From the NCBI RefSeq assembly GCF_024637375.1, contig NZ_JAGXFK010000045.1, positions 1-57,247 of the forward strand: a stretch of DNA of 57,247 bases, read 5' to 3'. Each line of letters starts with the position of its first letter. The first letter of the stretch is position 1. The stretch is from Sediminimonas sp. (GTDB lineage Bacteria > Pseudomonadota > Alphaproteobacteria > Rhodobacterales > Rhodobacteraceae). A model generated the notes under the pieces. It saw nothing but the letters and a program-made list of their open reading frames with translations. It did no database searches and was not told where the DNA came from. Shown here in pieces: positions 1 through 8,969 of this stretch. Position numbers and translations under genes: made by a program.

Positions 1-315
1 CATCTCGGAGCGGCCCAGTTTCATCACTTCGCCCAGCCCGATCTCGGCGGCGACCTCCGCGCAGGCTTCCTTGCGCACCAGCGCGTTGAAGCGCGGCGCA
101 AGCTGACCCTCGCGCGCCTCGGCGTCATGGGCCAGCAATGCCTCGGCCATGACCAGCCCCAGCACCCGATCGCCGAGGAATTCCAGCCGCTGGTTGTCGT
201 TGCGCGCCGGCGACGACATCGACGGATGGGTCAGCGCGCTCAACAGCAACTCGGCCCGCGCGAAACGGTGCCCGATGCGGGCCTCGAAGGCCCTGATCTC
301 TGCTGACAGCTTCAC
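1..315 (-). CDS. rnc: Ribonuclease III, N-terminal part (cut by window edge)
   Basis: RNase III cleaves double-stranded RNA and acts in rRNA processing and RNA turnover. Only the first 105 residues lie in the window; the rest is beyond the left edge. Residues 41-53 read [13 protein letters not shown], the RNase III signature, with Glu45 and Asp49 at the metal-binding positions of the family; LTHPS precedes it at about 28-32, another family hallmark. The start is a GTG that overlaps the lepB stop (GTGA), which implies translational coupling in a lepB-rnc operon, an arrangement known from many proteobacteria. The dsRNA-binding domain is not visible. No oddities in the visible part. Confidence 0.93.
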   Translation of the reverse strand, partial: MKLSAEIRAFEARIGHRFARAELLLSALTHPSMSSPARNDNQRLEFLGDRVLGLVMAEALLAHDAEAREGQLAPRFNALVRKEACAEVAAEIGLGEVMKLGRSEM

Positions 316-1154
316 TCGATCCTCTCGAAAAAGCGGTCGCCGCGCCAGGTCCAGAAGGCCAGCATCGAGCGACCCGCGGACGAGAACATCACCCGGTCGG
401 CGCGGCCGATAAGGTTTTCGTAGGGTACCATCCCGACGCCGCCGGCGGCTTGCGGCACGCGGCTGTCGGTGGAATTGTCGCGGTTGTCGCCCATGAAGAA
501 ATAGTGCCCCCGCGGCACCGTGTAGAGCGGCGTGTTATCCGACCCCTGCCGCCCGATGTTCAGGATCGAGTGTTCGATGCCGTTCGGCAACGTCTCGATC
601 TGGCGTGACTTGAGACAGGTGCCGCCCTGGCCCACGGGGCCGTTTTCGCAGCGCGGGCGCAATCCCTGCGGCCCCTGCGGGCGTGCCACTTCGCGGAAAA
701 CCCCTGCATCGCGCACCGCGACCGCGTCGCCGTTGATGTGCAGCACGGCCTCGCGAACCTGCACGGTGTCGCCCGGCAGCCCGATCAGCCGCTTGATGTA
801 GTCCTGGCCGTTGACGGGGTGGCGGAATACCACCACGTCGCCGCGTTCGGGCTGCCCGCCCAGGATGCGGCTGTTGTCGCCGTCGAGAAAGCCGCAGATG
901 TCGCGCGCGTCGATGTCGATGCCGATGCTGCCCAGCCGGATCGACGGGCACGAGGCGTAGGAATAGCCGTAGGTCATCTTGTTGACGAACAGGAAATCGC
1001 CGATCAGCAGCGTATCCTTCATCGACCCGGATGGAATCCAGAACGGCTGAAAGAACAGGGTGCGGAAGATACCGGCGATCAGCAGCGCATAGACGATCGT
1101 CTTGATCGTCTCGACGATGGCATTGCCCTTTTTCTTTCCGGTGTCCGAGGCCAT
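312..1154 (-). CDS. lepB: Signal peptidase I
   Basis: Membrane-bound serine protease that removes signal peptides from exported proteins. The product is 280 residues. One N-terminal membrane segment (about residues 19-36) is followed by [10 protein letters not shown] with the nucleophile Ser44, and by [14 protein letters not shown] with the general base Lys121; [11 protein letters not shown] near residue 230 is the family box E. I chose the ATG at 1154 because AGGAG lies nine bases upstream; an ATG at 1190 and a TTG at 1214 are in frame but lack a comparable site. The gene sits between acpS and rnc on the same strand; its stop overlaps the rnc start by four bases. Two Cys in the insert after residue 68 are not family-diagnostic. 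Confidence 0.96.
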   Translation of the reverse strand: MASDTGKKKGNAIVETIKTIVYALLIAGIFRTLFFQPFWIPSGSMKDTLLIGDFLFVNKMTYGYSYASCPSIRLGSIGIDIDARDICGFLDGDNSRILGGQPERGDVVVFRHPVNGQDYIKRLIGLPGDTVQVREAVLHINGDAVAVRDAGVFREVARPQGPQGLRPRCENGPVGQGGTCLKSRQIETLPNGIEHSILNIGRQGSDNTPLYTVPRGHYFFMGDNRDNSTDSRVPQAAGGVGMVPYENLIGRADRVMFSSAGRSMLAFWTWRGDRFFERIE

Positions 1155-1210
1155 GTCCGAATTCTCCTGTGGGGGCGCTGCGCGCTTCATGGGCGCCGCG
1201 CCGCTGGGTG

Positions 1211-1612
1211 TCAAGGCAACGGCCGCGCCTCGATCACGACAAAGGCCTGTGCCCAGGGGTGGTCGTCGGTCAGGGTAACGTGCACGAGGGCCTCATGGCC
1301 CGCCGGCGTCATCTCGGCCAGCCGGTCGGCGGCCCAGCCCGTAAGGTGCATGCGCGGCTGGCCGGTGCCGAGGTTGGACACGCCCATGTCGCGCCACGCG
1401 ATGCCCATGCGCAACCCCGTGCCCAGCGCCTTGGAACACGCCTCTTTCGCGGCCCACCGCTTGGCATAGGTGCCGGGCGTGTCGGCGCGCCGTTCGGCCT
1501 TGGCCTGCTCGATATCGGTGAACACGCGGGCGCGGAACCGGTCGCCGAAACGATCGAGCGTGCGCGCGATGCGCTCGATATTGGCCAGGTCGGTGCCGAC
1601 GCCGAGGATCAT
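1211..1612 (-). CDS. acpS: Holo-[acyl-carrier-protein] synthase
   Basis: Transfers 4'-phosphopantetheine from CoA to a serine of acyl carrier protein, activating it for fatty acid synthesis. The 133-residue length is normal for bacterial AcpS. It carries the two family motifs: GVGTDL with Asp8, and [13 protein letters not shown] with Glu57, both Mg2+ ligands. The ATG overlaps the stop of the upstream unknown gene (ATGA at 1609-1612). It is followed by lepB on the same strand, so pdxJ, the unknown gene, acpS, lepB and rnc probably form one transcript. Confidence 0.95.
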   Translation of the reverse strand: MILGVGTDLANIERIARTLDRFGDRFRARVFTDIEQAKAERRADTPGTYAKRWAAKEACSKALGTGLRMGIAWRDMGVSNLGTGQPRMHLTGWAADRLAEMTPAGHEALVHVTLTDDHPWAQAFVVIEARPLP

Positions 1613-2217
1613 CGGGCGGCTTTCGGCGCGGGATCACAGGTGAGAATACTGCACCCGAGTCCGGTCACTGTGCTCACGACCATTGCGTAGCTTTCCGAAA
1701 AGTCCGGCATTTCGGGAAGATGCTTCGTTGCTGCCGCCCACGCGGTCCCAGGACTATCGCGGATGGTGCGCCATACCGCAGCGCGGTCGGGCACTTCGAT
1801 TCCGCAAACCTTGCCGGTGTCGATAGTAGTGTCGGTGTTGAAGGAACGATCAAGTTGATCGAGATCCTGCATGGTCTGGCAGGCTTCATTTATTTCCCAG
1901 GCGGTTCCGGCCACGATCACCCCGACTCCGACAACTGGCAGTGCCTCGCCGGCGATCGACGCCACGTTTCGGGCGGAGGTGACAGAAACTCTTTTCGCAA
2001 TACGTTGGCTTGTGCGTGTGACCTGTTTACGGACAATTTTGCGCCGTGCCTTGGTGCGCGCGCGGACTGTCCCTTTCCAGCCAGCCGCTTCGACAGCCGA
2101 TGACATGACATTGAAAACACCCGAGACCGTCACCGTAGCAATGTTCAGCGCGATCAAGGCGACCATAAACAGCAACAATATGCCGCGGGACAGGGACATC
2201 GCCCAGCGCACCGGCAT
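1609..2217 (-). CDS. Unknown membrane-anchored protein between pdxJ and acpS
   Basis: I do not recognise a family. The 202-residue product starts with a hydrophobic segment at about residues 8-32, then a very basic stretch at about 52-80 rich in Arg and Lys, a second hydrophobic segment around 90-108, and a polar C-terminal half with four Cys (two near 113 and 137, two in the last 20 residues). This suggests an inner-membrane protein with a short basic cytoplasmic loop and a possibly disulfide-bearing periplasmic tail; that topology is inference. It overlaps acpS by four bases (ATGA), so it is very likely translated. It lies 72 bases downstream of pdxJ. No Shine-Dalgarno is obvious before ATG 2217; a second Met six codons in is an alternative start. 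No function can be assigned. Confidence 0.75.
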   Translation of the reverse strand: MPVRWAMSLSRGILLLFMVALIALNIATVTVSGVFNVMSSAVEAAGWKGTVRARTKARRKIVRKQVTRTSQRIAKRVSVTSARNVASIAGEALPVVGVGVIVAGTAWEINEACQTMQDLDQLDRSFNTDTTIDTGKVCGIEVPDRAAVWRTIRDSPGTAWAAATKHLPEMPDFSESYAMVVSTVTGLGCSILTCDPAPKAAR

Positions 2218-2289
2218 GGAAATGTATTTGAATAAGCGTCCTATGGTCGTCCCCGTTGGTTTATCTGATCCTGTGGGCGGCTCCAGTTG

Positions 2290-3039
2290 TCATCTCCGCG
2301 CCTCATCCATAAGGCGGCGCATTTCGGCAATCGCGGGGCCCAGCCCGCGAAAGATCGCCTCGCCGATCAGGAAGTGGCCGATGTTGAGTTCCATGACCTG
2401 TGCCATGGCGGCGATGGGCGCGACCGTGTCATAGGTCAGGCCGTGGCCGGCGTGCACCTCAAGCCCCAGGTCGGCGGCCAGCGCGGCCATGTCTCGCAGG
2501 CGCTCAAGCTCGGCATCGCGCGCCTCAAAGCGCCCGTCGGCGTGGGCATCGCAATAGGCGCCGGTGTGCAGTTCGATCACCTGTGCGCCGATGCGGTGCG
2601 CCGCCTCGACCTGGGCGCGCTCAGCGGCGATGAAGATCGACACGCGGCAGCCCGCCTTGCGCAGGGGCGCGATGAAATGCGCCAGCCGGTTTTCCTCGCG
2701 CGCGACTTCCAGCCCGCCCTCGGTGGTGCGTTCCTCGCGCTTTTCGGGCACCAGGCACACGGCGTGGGGGCGATGGCGCAGGGCGATGGCCTGCATCTCG
2801 GCGGTGACGGCCATTTCCAGGTTGAGAGGTACCGAAAGCCCCTGCATCAGCCCGTCGATATCGGCGTCCGAGATATGGCGACGATCCTCGCGCAGGTGCG
2901 CGGTGATGCCGTCGGCGCCGGCCTCCTCGGCCAGCCTGGCGGCGCGCACCGGGTCGGGGTAGGCGCTGCCGCGCGCATTGCGCACGGTCGCCACGTGGTC
3001 GATGTTCACGCCAAGGCGCAGTTTTCCGTCGGGCTGCAT
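2290..3039 (-). CDS. pdxJ: Pyridoxine 5'-phosphate synthase
   Basis: Condenses 1-deoxy-D-xylulose 5-phosphate with 3-amino-2-oxopropyl phosphate to make pyridoxine 5'-phosphate, the last ring-forming step of the DXP-dependent vitamin B6 route. The 249-residue product shows the PdxJ hallmarks: [16 protein letters not shown] at the N-terminus, [12 protein letters not shown] around residues 45-56, LNLEMA near 73, and [11 protein letters not shown] near 200. The start ATG follows a strong AGGAGG. It heads the acpS-lepB-rnc stretch and is preceded closely by the DUF2062 gene on the same strand. Confidence 0.97.
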   Translation of the reverse strand: MQPDGKLRLGVNIDHVATVRNARGSAYPDPVRAARLAEEAGADGITAHLREDRRHISDADIDGLMQGLSVPLNLEMAVTAEMQAIALRHRPHAVCLVPEKREERTTEGGLEVAREENRLAHFIAPLRKAGCRVSIFIAAERAQVEAAHRIGAQVIELHTGAYCDAHADGRFEARDAELERLRDMAALAADLGLEVHAGHGLTYDTVAPIAAMAQVMELNIGHFLIGEAIFRGLGPAIAEMRRLMDEARR

Positions 3040-3051
3040 CGTCGCCTCCTG

Positions 3052-3732
3052 TCACTCACCGCGCGCTGCCGGCCCGTTGCCCGGCCCTGTGTCCGGGACG
3101 CGGCGGGCGGTTTTCCTGCGCGCCTCGATCTTTGCCATGATCTTTTTCGCGCGCCGTTTCTGATAGGCGCGGATGATCGGCACCGCAACGTAGTACGATG
3201 CCACCGCGGCGGCTAGTCCGGGGATGATGCCGCCCACGAGGTAGGGAAAGAACACCTCGTTGTAGAACACCGACAGCCCGTGCCAATCGGCCGGTCGGCC
3301 CAGATAAAGCGCGCGGATATTGCCCACGAGGCTGGTGCCGGCGTCGACGAACTTGCCACCGAGAGAGCGATGCACGTCTTCTTCGACGCCACCGGTGCCG
3401 AACCCGAGCAGGAAATATCCGCTTTTCATCGCCACCGCGCCAATCGGCACATAGGTCAGGGGATTGCCTGCGAAAGTGCCCAACAGCGCCGCAAGGATGT
3501 TGCCCTGCATCAGCCGCGCCAGAAGCGCCGCGATGATGAAATGCAGCCCGTAGAACGGCGTGAAAGCGGTGAAAACGCCCGCGGCCATACCGCGCGCGAT
3601 GCGTTCGGGCGAGCCGGGCAAACGGTTCAGCCGGTGCTTGACGTAATGAAAGGCGCGTGTCCAGCCGCCCTTGGGATAGACGAAATCCAGCGCGATCTTC
3701 CAGATAGGCCGCCTGTCTCGCCGCTTGAACAC
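3052..3732 (-). CDS. DUF2062 membrane protein
   Basis: Product of 226 residues that fits the DUF2062 family of alphaproteobacterial inner-membrane proteins. Visible features are the family-typical segment RGMAAGVFTAFTPFYGLHF (about residues 48-66), a hydrophobic stretch to about 85, FAGNPLTYVPIGAVAM near 88-103, a C-terminal hydrophobic segment at about 165-190, and a basic tail. No enzymatic motif is visible and no function is established that I can name. The start is uncertain: a GTG at 3732 and a TTG at 3735 both follow a GGGGGCGG run. It lies 18 bases downstream of the rsh gene and 12 bases upstream of pdxJ, so it is probably co-transcribed with both. Confidence 0.85.
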   Translation of the reverse strand: MFKRRDRRPIWKIALDFVYPKGGWTRAFHYVKHRLNRLPGSPERIARGMAAGVFTAFTPFYGLHFIIAALLARLMQGNILAALLGTFAGNPLTYVPIGAVAMKSGYFLLGFGTGGVEEDVHRSLGGKFVDAGTSLVGNIRALYLGRPADWHGLSVFYNEVFFPYLVGGIIPGLAAAVASYYVAVPIIRAYQKRRAKKIMAKIEARRKTARRVPDTGPGNGPAARGE

Positions 3733-3753
3733 CAAGGGCCGCCCCCTTTCCCG

Positions 3754-5889
3754 CTATTGCCCGCCCGGGGCGCCGGCCCGGTTCGGGTCGCGATGGCGCC
3801 GTACGGCAGCGACATCGCTTTCTGCCTCGATCGCCGAGGTCACCGTGTGCAGGTGCTCGGCATCACGCAGGTCGACATCGACCAGCACGCGATAGAAATC
3901 GGGTTTGCGGTCGAGAAACTCAAGGTCTGAAATGTTGGCTCTCTGCTCGCCGATCAGTGTGCAGATACGGCCCAGCACCCCGGCGTCGTTGCGGATGGTG
4001 ACATCCAGCGTCGCGGTGTGGATGGGTGGGTGCTTGCCCGACTGCCAGTGCAAATCCAGCCAGCGTTCGGGCTGATCCTCGAAGCGGGCCAGCGCCTCGC
4101 AGTCGATGGCGTGAACGACCACACCCTTGCCGCGATAAGTGATGCCGACGATCCGCTCACCCGGCAGCGGCCGGCAGCACCGGGCACGGTTGTAGGTCTG
4201 GTCGGGCGCCAGCCCGATCACCGCGCGGCGGGTATCGACGGTATCGCTGTCGTCGTCGCTGAGGTCCGGATAGACCGCGCGGACCACCTCGTTGGCCGTA
4301 AGCTCGGCACTGCCCAGCCGCGCCAGCACCTCGTCGCGACCCTCCAGCCGCAGGTGTCGGGCCGCTGTTTCCAGCACCTTGTCGGTGGCTTTCTTGCCGA
4401 CATGCTCGAAGGCCGAGCGGGCCAGTTCCCGGCCCAGGCGGATGAAGCGGCCGCGGTCGACCTCGCGCAGGGCGCGGCGGATCGCCGACTTGGCCTTGCC
4501 GGTGGTGGCGATGTCCAGCCAGGTCGCCTGCGGCTGCTGGCCCTCGGCGGTGATGATCTCGACCGACTGGCCGTTCTTGAGCCGCGTCCACAGCGGCACG
4601 CGCATGCCGTCGACCTTGGCGCCGACGCAGGCATGGCCGATGCGCGTGTGGATGGCATAGCCGAAGTCGATCGGCGTCGCCCCGCGCGGCAGCTTCACCA
4701 CGTCGCCCTTGGGGGTGAAGCAGAACACCTTGTCGGAATACATCTCCAGCTTGACCGCTTCGAGAAAATCCTCGTGATCCTCCTCGGCGCCCATCTGTTC
4801 GGTCAGCGACGACAGCCAGCGCGCCGGGTCAACGGCAAAGGGGTTCTCGCTGCGCACGCCATCCTTGTAGGACCAGTGCGCGGCGACCCCGGTTTCGGCC
4901 ACGTCGTGCATCTTCTGGGTGCGGATCTGCACCTCGACGCGCTTGCCATCGCGCCCCGACACGGTGGTGTGGATGGAGCGATAGCCGTTCGACTTGGGCT
5001 GGCTGATGTAATCCTTGAAGCGCCCCGGCACCGCGCGCCAGCGCTGGTGGATCGCGCCCAGCGCGCGGTAGCAGTCGTTCTCGGTCTCGGTGATGACGCG
5101 AAAGCCGTAGATGTCCGACAGGCGGGAGAACCCCATCTCCTTTTCCTGCATCTTGCGCCAGATCGAATAGGGCTTCTTGGCACGGCCGAATACCTGCGCC
5201 TCGATTCCGGCCTTTTCCAGCTCGGCGCGCATGTCGCCGGTGATCCGGTGGATGACGTCGCCGGCCTCTTTCTGAAGCGTGATGAAGCGACGGATGATGC
5301 TGGCGCGGCCCTCGGGGTTGAGCACCTTGAAGGCCAGGTCCTCAAGTTCGTCACGCATCCACTGCATGCCCATGCGCCCGGCCAGCGGCGCGAAGATATC
5401 CATCGTTTCGCGCGCCTTCTGGACCTGCTTCTCGGGTCGCATCGAGCGGATCGTGCGCATGTTGTGCAGCCGGTCGGCGAGCTTCACCAGGATCACCCGC
5501 AGATCGCGCGACATGGCCATGAACAGCTTGCGGAAGTTCTCGGCCTGCTTGGTCTCGGAACTGGACAGTTGCAGGTTGGTCAGCTTGGTGACGCCGTCGA
5601 CCAGGTCGGCGATCTCGGTGCCGAAACGCTCGGCCACCACCGGGTAGGATGCCTTGGTATCCTCGATCGTGTCGTGCAGCAGCGCGGTGATGATGGTGGC
5701 GTCGTCGAGCCGCTGCTCGGTCAGGATCGCCGCCACCGCCACCGGGTGGCTGAAATAGGGTTCGCCCGAATGGCGCGTCTGCCCCTCGTGCATGTGCGCA
5801 CCGTAATCATAGGCAGCGCGAATCAGCGCCTCGTCGGTCTTGGGATTATACAGGCGCACCAGCGCGACCAGATCGTCGACCGCGATCAT
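3754..5889 (-). CDS. Bifunctional (p)ppGpp synthetase/hydrolase (RelA/SpoT homologue)
   Basis: Makes and degrades the stringent-response alarmone (p)ppGpp. At 711 residues it is a full-length Rsh. Domain order: an HD hydrolase with intact metal and catalytic residues (FSHPVAVAA with His48; LLHDTIEDT with His72-Asp73 and Glu77-Asp78); a synthetase domain at about 240-350 containing RFKDYISQPKSNGYRSIHTT; a TGS domain at about 390-450 (FCFTPKGDVVKLPRGATPID); and a C-terminal ACT domain from about 640. Intact HD and synthetase motifs argue for a bifunctional SpoT/Rsh enzyme. It lies directly downstream of rpoZ (34-base gap), the same rpoZ-spoT pairing as in enterobacteria, which links two ppGpp-related proteins. 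Alphaproteobacteria usually carry this as the single long Rsh. Confidence 0.96.
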   Translation of the reverse strand: MIAVDDLVALVRLYNPKTDEALIRAAYDYGAHMHEGQTRHSGEPYFSHPVAVAAILTEQRLDDATIITALLHDTIEDTKASYPVVAERFGTEIADLVDGVTKLTNLQLSSSETKQAENFRKLFMAMSRDLRVILVKLADRLHNMRTIRSMRPEKQVQKARETMDIFAPLAGRMGMQWMRDELEDLAFKVLNPEGRASIIRRFITLQKEAGDVIHRITGDMRAELEKAGIEAQVFGRAKKPYSIWRKMQEKEMGFSRLSDIYGFRVITETENDCYRALGAIHQRWRAVPGRFKDYISQPKSNGYRSIHTTVSGRDGKRVEVQIRTQKMHDVAETGVAAHWSYKDGVRSENPFAVDPARWLSSLTEQMGAEEDHEDFLEAVKLEMYSDKVFCFTPKGDVVKLPRGATPIDFGYAIHTRIGHACVGAKVDGMRVPLWTRLKNGQSVEIITAEGQQPQATWLDIATTGKAKSAIRRALREVDRGRFIRLGRELARSAFEHVGKKATDKVLETAARHLRLEGRDEVLARLGSAELTANEVVRAVYPDLSDDDSDTVDTRRAVIGLAPDQTYNRARCCRPLPGERIVGITYRGKGVVVHAIDCEALARFEDQPERWLDLHWQSGKHPPIHTATLDVTIRNDAGVLGRICTLIGEQRANISDLEFLDRKPDFYRVLVDVDLRDAEHLHTVTSAIEAESDVAAVRRHRDPNRAGAPGGQ

Positions 5890-5923
5890 CCCACCTGCAT
5901 CCTGCGCCGGCCGGTCAAGGGCT

Positions 5924-6280
5924 TCAGCCCTGCCCTTGCGCTTCCATCAGCGCGCGCAGCAGCTTTTCCTCCGACATGTCGTCCTCGGCCGGCTTGTCGG
6001 GTTCGCCGCCGCCCATCAGCAGCGACATCGAGTCGTCTTCGGGCTCGTCAACCTCGATCTGCTGCTGGTTTTCCTCGATCAGGCGCTCGCGCAGATCATC
6101 GGCCGATTGCGTCTCTTCGGCGATCTCACGCAGTGCCACGACCGGGTTCTTGTCGTTGTCGCGCTCCACCGTCAGCGGCGCACCGGCTGAAATCTCGCGC
6201 GCGCGATGGGCGGCCAGCAGTACCAGTTCGAACCGGTTCGGCACTTTGTCGACGCAATCTTCAACGGTAACGCGGGCCAT
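5924..6280 (-). CDS. rpoZ: RNA polymerase omega subunit
   Basis: Small subunit that helps assemble RNA polymerase and forms part of one ppGpp-binding site. The product is 118 residues and opens [24 protein letters not shown], followed by RAREI and [12 protein letters not shown], the conserved omega core (residues 1-60). The last 50 residues are acidic and Gln-rich, an extension common in alphaproteobacterial omegas. The start ATG 6280 has GGAG six bases upstream; an in-frame TTG four codons earlier is rejected because it overlaps that ribosome-binding site. Followed by the rsh gene on the same strand. Confidence 0.95.
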   Translation of the reverse strand: MARVTVEDCVDKVPNRFELVLLAAHRAREISAGAPLTVERDNDKNPVVALREIAEETQSADDLRERLIEENQQQIEVDEPEDDSMSLLMGGGEPDKPAEDDMSEEKLLRALMEAQGQG

Positions 6281-6359
6281 CGGGCACTCCAATCAATCGG
6301 TCGTGGCGAATTCTCAGGGAAGCGGTGTCTTATAAGGGATCGCGGCGTGATTCAAGCGC

Positions 6360-6923
6360 CTATTCAAGCGCTACGACCGCGGCCAGATCGGCCATCGGCA
6401 ATGCATCGCGCATCTGTGCGACGCTTTTGCCCAGAACCGGGTGAATCCAGCCTCCGGCCACCTCGGCCAGCGGCACCAGCACGAAGGCGCGGTCCTGCAG
6501 GCGCGGGTGCGGCAATATCAGCGCCTCGGGCGCGGTGCGGCGCTGCGCGTCGGCGTCCAGAGCGCGCCAGCGCTCATATGTGGCCAGGTCGGGCAACACC
6601 TGGTCATCCACCGCGATCAGGTCCAGGTCGAGGGTGCGCATGCCCCAGCGGTGCTGTCGCGCGCGCCCGAACGCGGCCTCGATTGCGTGCAGCCGCTCAA
6701 GCATCGCCCGCGGCCCCGGCCCGCCAGCCACGGCGATGGCGGCGTTCACGTAATCCGGCCCGGCGCCGGGCGGAAAGCATGGCGTGCGGTAGAAGCGGCT
6801 TGTCGCGCGGATATCGAGCCCACCGGCGCGCATTGCCTCCAGCGCCGCGCGCAGCGTTTGTTCGGGCGCGCCGGCGTCGGATGGCATGTTGCTGCCCAGC
6901 GCGATCAGCGAAAGTTGATCCAT
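6360..6923 (-). CDS. folK: 2-amino-4-hydroxy-6-hydroxymethyldihydropteridine pyrophosphokinase
   Basis: Transfers pyrophosphate from ATP to 6-hydroxymethyl-7,8-dihydropterin in folate synthesis. The 187-residue product has the HPPK features ALGSNMPS at the N-terminus, SRFYRTPCFPPGAGPDYVNAA at about 42-62, and the signature RWGMRTLDLDLIAVDD with the Mg2+-binding Asp pair near residue 100. LPHPRLQDRAFVLVPLAEV follows, also conserved. It lies 79 bases upstream of rpoZ on the same strand and is divergent from the NYN-domain gene. No other folate gene is in the window. Confidence 0.95.
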   Translation of the reverse strand: MDQLSLIALGSNMPSDAGAPEQTLRAALEAMRAGGLDIRATSRFYRTPCFPPGAGPDYVNAAIAVAGGPGPRAMLERLHAIEAAFGRARQHRWGMRTLDLDLIAVDDQVLPDLATYERWRALDADAQRRTAPEALILPHPRLQDRAFVLVPLAEVAGGWIHPVLGKSVAQMRDALPMADLAAVVALE

Positions 6924-7070
6924 TTTGTATCCGCCCTATCCTTTTTACCGTATAGTGGTGGTTGAAGGTCTCGGCCGCGCGTCTTAATTTGCGCAGCAGG
7001 CCTCGCTCCGCCCCAACTTCCATACACTCACGGACCCCGGGGGCGAAGGTACAAACCGGAAAGGTATTTC

Positions 7071-7643
7071 ATGTTTTACAAGGACGAACGGCTTGCGCTG
7101 TTCATTGATGGATCGAACATCTATGCCGCCGCGCGCGCGCTGGGGTTCGATATCGACTACAAGTTGCTGCGACAGGAATTCATGCGTCGCGGCAAACTCC
7201 TGCGGGCGTTCTATTACACCGCGCTGCTGGAGAACGATGAATACTCGCCGATCCGGCCGCTGGTGGACTGGCTGCACTACAACGGCTTTTCCATGGTCAC
7301 CAAGCCGGCCAAGGAATACACCGACAGCCAGGGCCGCCGCAAGGTCAAGGGCAACATGGACATCGAGCTGACGATCGACGCCATGGAACTGGCGCCGCAT
7401 GTCGAGCACATCGTGCTGTTCTCGGGCGACGGTGATTTCCGGCCGCTGGTCGAAAGCCTGCAGCGGCAGGGGGTGCGCGTGTCGGTCGTTTCGACCATCC
7501 GCAGCCAGCCACCGATGATCGCCGACGAGTTGCGCCGCCAGGCCGACAACTTCATCGAACTCGACGAGCTGCGCGAAGTAATTGGCCGTCCGCCGCGCGA
7601 GGCACCCGCCACGCGTCAGCGCGAAGAAGATGTCGCCGACTGA
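7071..7643 (+). CDS. NYN-domain protein (LabA/DUF88-like putative RNase)
   Basis: Predicted PIN-like nuclease of the NYN family; members bind metal and are thought to act on RNA, but no substrate can be read from the sequence. Of 190 residues, the NYN fold spans about 8-165. The conserved acidic residues are present: ALFIDGSNIYAAAR (Asp14), KGNMDIELTIDAME (two Asp near 97 and 102), and LFSGDGDFRPLVE (two Asp near 118-121). The last 20 residues are charged and probably disordered. The ATG follows GGAAAGG by six bases. It is divergent from folK with a 147-base gap. Similar genes often sit beside folK in alphaproteobacteria (from memory). Confidence 0.88.
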   Translation: MFYKDERLALFIDGSNIYAAARALGFDIDYKLLRQEFMRRGKLLRAFYYTALLENDEYSPIRPLVDWLHYNGFSMVTKPAKEYTDSQGRRKVKGNMDIELTIDAMELAPHVEHIVLFSGDGDFRPLVESLQRQGVRVSVVSTIRSQPPMIADELRRQADNFIELDELREVIGRPPREAPATRQREEDVAD

Positions 7644-7742
7644 TCGCGCCACGCTGCGCCACCATGACCGGGCAGGGCCGGGGCGTGCTGCCCCGGCCTT
7701 TGTCTTGCGCGCCGCTGCTTCGCGCAGCAACCGGTGACCGCC

Positions 7743-8189
7743 ATGCTGGGCGACGTGGCGCAACTGGGCATGCTGTTCGCCGCAGCCTTCGGCGCCGCCA
7801 CGGTCTTGCCGTTCCAATCCGAGGTGGTGTTCGTTGCCTTGCAGGTGGCGGGGAAGCTGTCGCCGGGGCTGCTGATCGCGGTGGCCAGCGTCGGCAACGT
7901 GCTGGGGGCGCTGGTCAACTACCTGATGGGGCTGTGGATCGAGCATTTCCGCTATCGCCGCTGGTTTCCCGTGAACGCCGCGCAACTGGCCCGCGCGCAA
8001 CGTTGGTATGCCCGTTGGGGGGTGTGGACGCTGCTGCTGAGCTGGGCGCCGCTGGGCGACGGTTTCACCGTCATCGCGGGGGTGATGCGCACCCACTGGC
8101 TGGTGTTCCTGGTGCTGGTCACGATCGCCAAGACCGGCCGCTATGCGGTGCTGGCCTGGCTGACGGCACGCGCCGCCGGGGCCGGCTGA
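7743..8189 (+). CDS. YqaA-like (SNARE-associated/DedA-related) membrane protein
   Basis: Small integral membrane protein of 149 residues, similar to the YqaA family within the SNARE-associated/DedA superfamily. It shows TVLPFQSEVVFVALQVAG at about 19-36, GNVLGALVNYLMGLWI at about 48-63, and RWGVWTLLLSWAPLGDGFTVIAGVMR at about 88-113, with the buried charged/Gly-rich pattern of the family, and ends in a hydrophobic helix. Molecular function is not established for this branch; DedA relatives are lipid carriers. ATG 7743 is used; a GTG at 7734 is in frame. It precedes trmB by 55 bases on the same strand. Confidence 0.82.
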   Translation: MLGDVAQLGMLFAAAFGAATVLPFQSEVVFVALQVAGKLSPGLLIAVASVGNVLGALVNYLMGLWIEHFRYRRWFPVNAAQLARAQRWYARWGVWTLLLSWAPLGDGFTVIAGVMRTHWLVFLVLVTIAKTGRYAVLAWLTARAAGAG

Positions 8190-8244
8190 AACGACCAGGG
8201 CGGCGGGATTGATCCGCCCGTGGCAAGGCGCTAAAGCGGCGCGC

Positions 8245-8961
8245 ATGACTCAGGACAAGCACCCCACAGGCGCGCCGTGGCGCAACTTCTACGGCCGGTT
8301 CAAGGGCAAGCCGCTCAAGCCCGCGCAGGCGGCGTGGTTGCGCGAGGATCTCGATGCGCTCTCCCCCGGCCCGGTGGGCTGGGATGTGAACCCCGACCGC
8401 ACGCCGCTGGACCTGCCGGCGCTGTTCGCAGAGCGCGACGTATGGCTTGAAATCGGCTTCGGCGGCGGCGAGCACCTCGTGCACCAGGCGCAGGCCAACC
8501 CGCAGGCGGGGCTCATTGGCTGCGAGCCGTTCATCAATGGCGTGGCGATGCTGCTGGGCAAGATCCGCAAGTCGGGGGTGGACAACATCCGCGTGCACCC
8601 CGGCGACGTGCGCGACCTGTTCGACGTGTTGCCCGATGCCAGCATAGCGCGTGCCTTCGTGCTTTACCCCGATCCGTGGCCGAAGGCGCGCCATAACAGG
8701 CGCCGCTTCGTCACGCCGGAACACCTGGAGCCGCTGGCACGCGTGCTCAGGCCCGGCGCCGAGGTCCGGCTGGCCACTGACATCCCCGATTACGTGCGCC
8801 AGACGCTTGTCGAGATGCCGCGCCACGGGTTCGAGTGGCTGGCCGAGCGCCCCGAAGACTGGCGCCAGCCCTGGGGCGACTGGATATCCACCCGCTACGA
8901 GCAAAAGGCCCTGCGCGAGGGCCGCGTACCGCACTACCTGACCTTCCGGCGACATGGCTGA
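8245..8961 (+). CDS. trmB: tRNA (guanine-N7-)-methyltransferase
   Basis: Methylates G46 of tRNAs with S-adenosylmethionine. The 238-residue product starts MTQDKHPTGAPWRNFYGR, matching alphaproteobacterial TrmB. SAM motif I is WLEIGFGGGEHL at about residues 69-80; the family motif FVLYPDPWPKARHNRRRF lies at about 138-155; TDIPDY follows near 176. The ATG at 8245 was chosen over an in-frame TTG at 8209, which would add a non-conserved leader. No partner gene is evident apart from the upstream YqaA-like gene. Confidence 0.95.
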   Translation: MTQDKHPTGAPWRNFYGRFKGKPLKPAQAAWLREDLDALSPGPVGWDVNPDRTPLDLPALFAERDVWLEIGFGGGEHLVHQAQANPQAGLIGCEPFINGVAMLLGKIRKSGVDNIRVHPGDVRDLFDVLPDASIARAFVLYPDPWPKARHNRRRFVTPEHLEPLARVLRPGAEVRLATDIPDYVRQTLVEMPRHGFEWLAERPEDWRQPWGDWISTRYEQKALREGRVPHYLTFRRHG

Positions 8962-8969
8962 GCCGGTAC

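Noticed and set aside
4018-6270. 750-codon plus-strand open frame opposite the rsh gene
   Set aside because: Antisense to a certain gene; composition (His, Asp, Val, Gly rich) is what the complementary strand of GC-rich codons gives. No ribosome-binding site.
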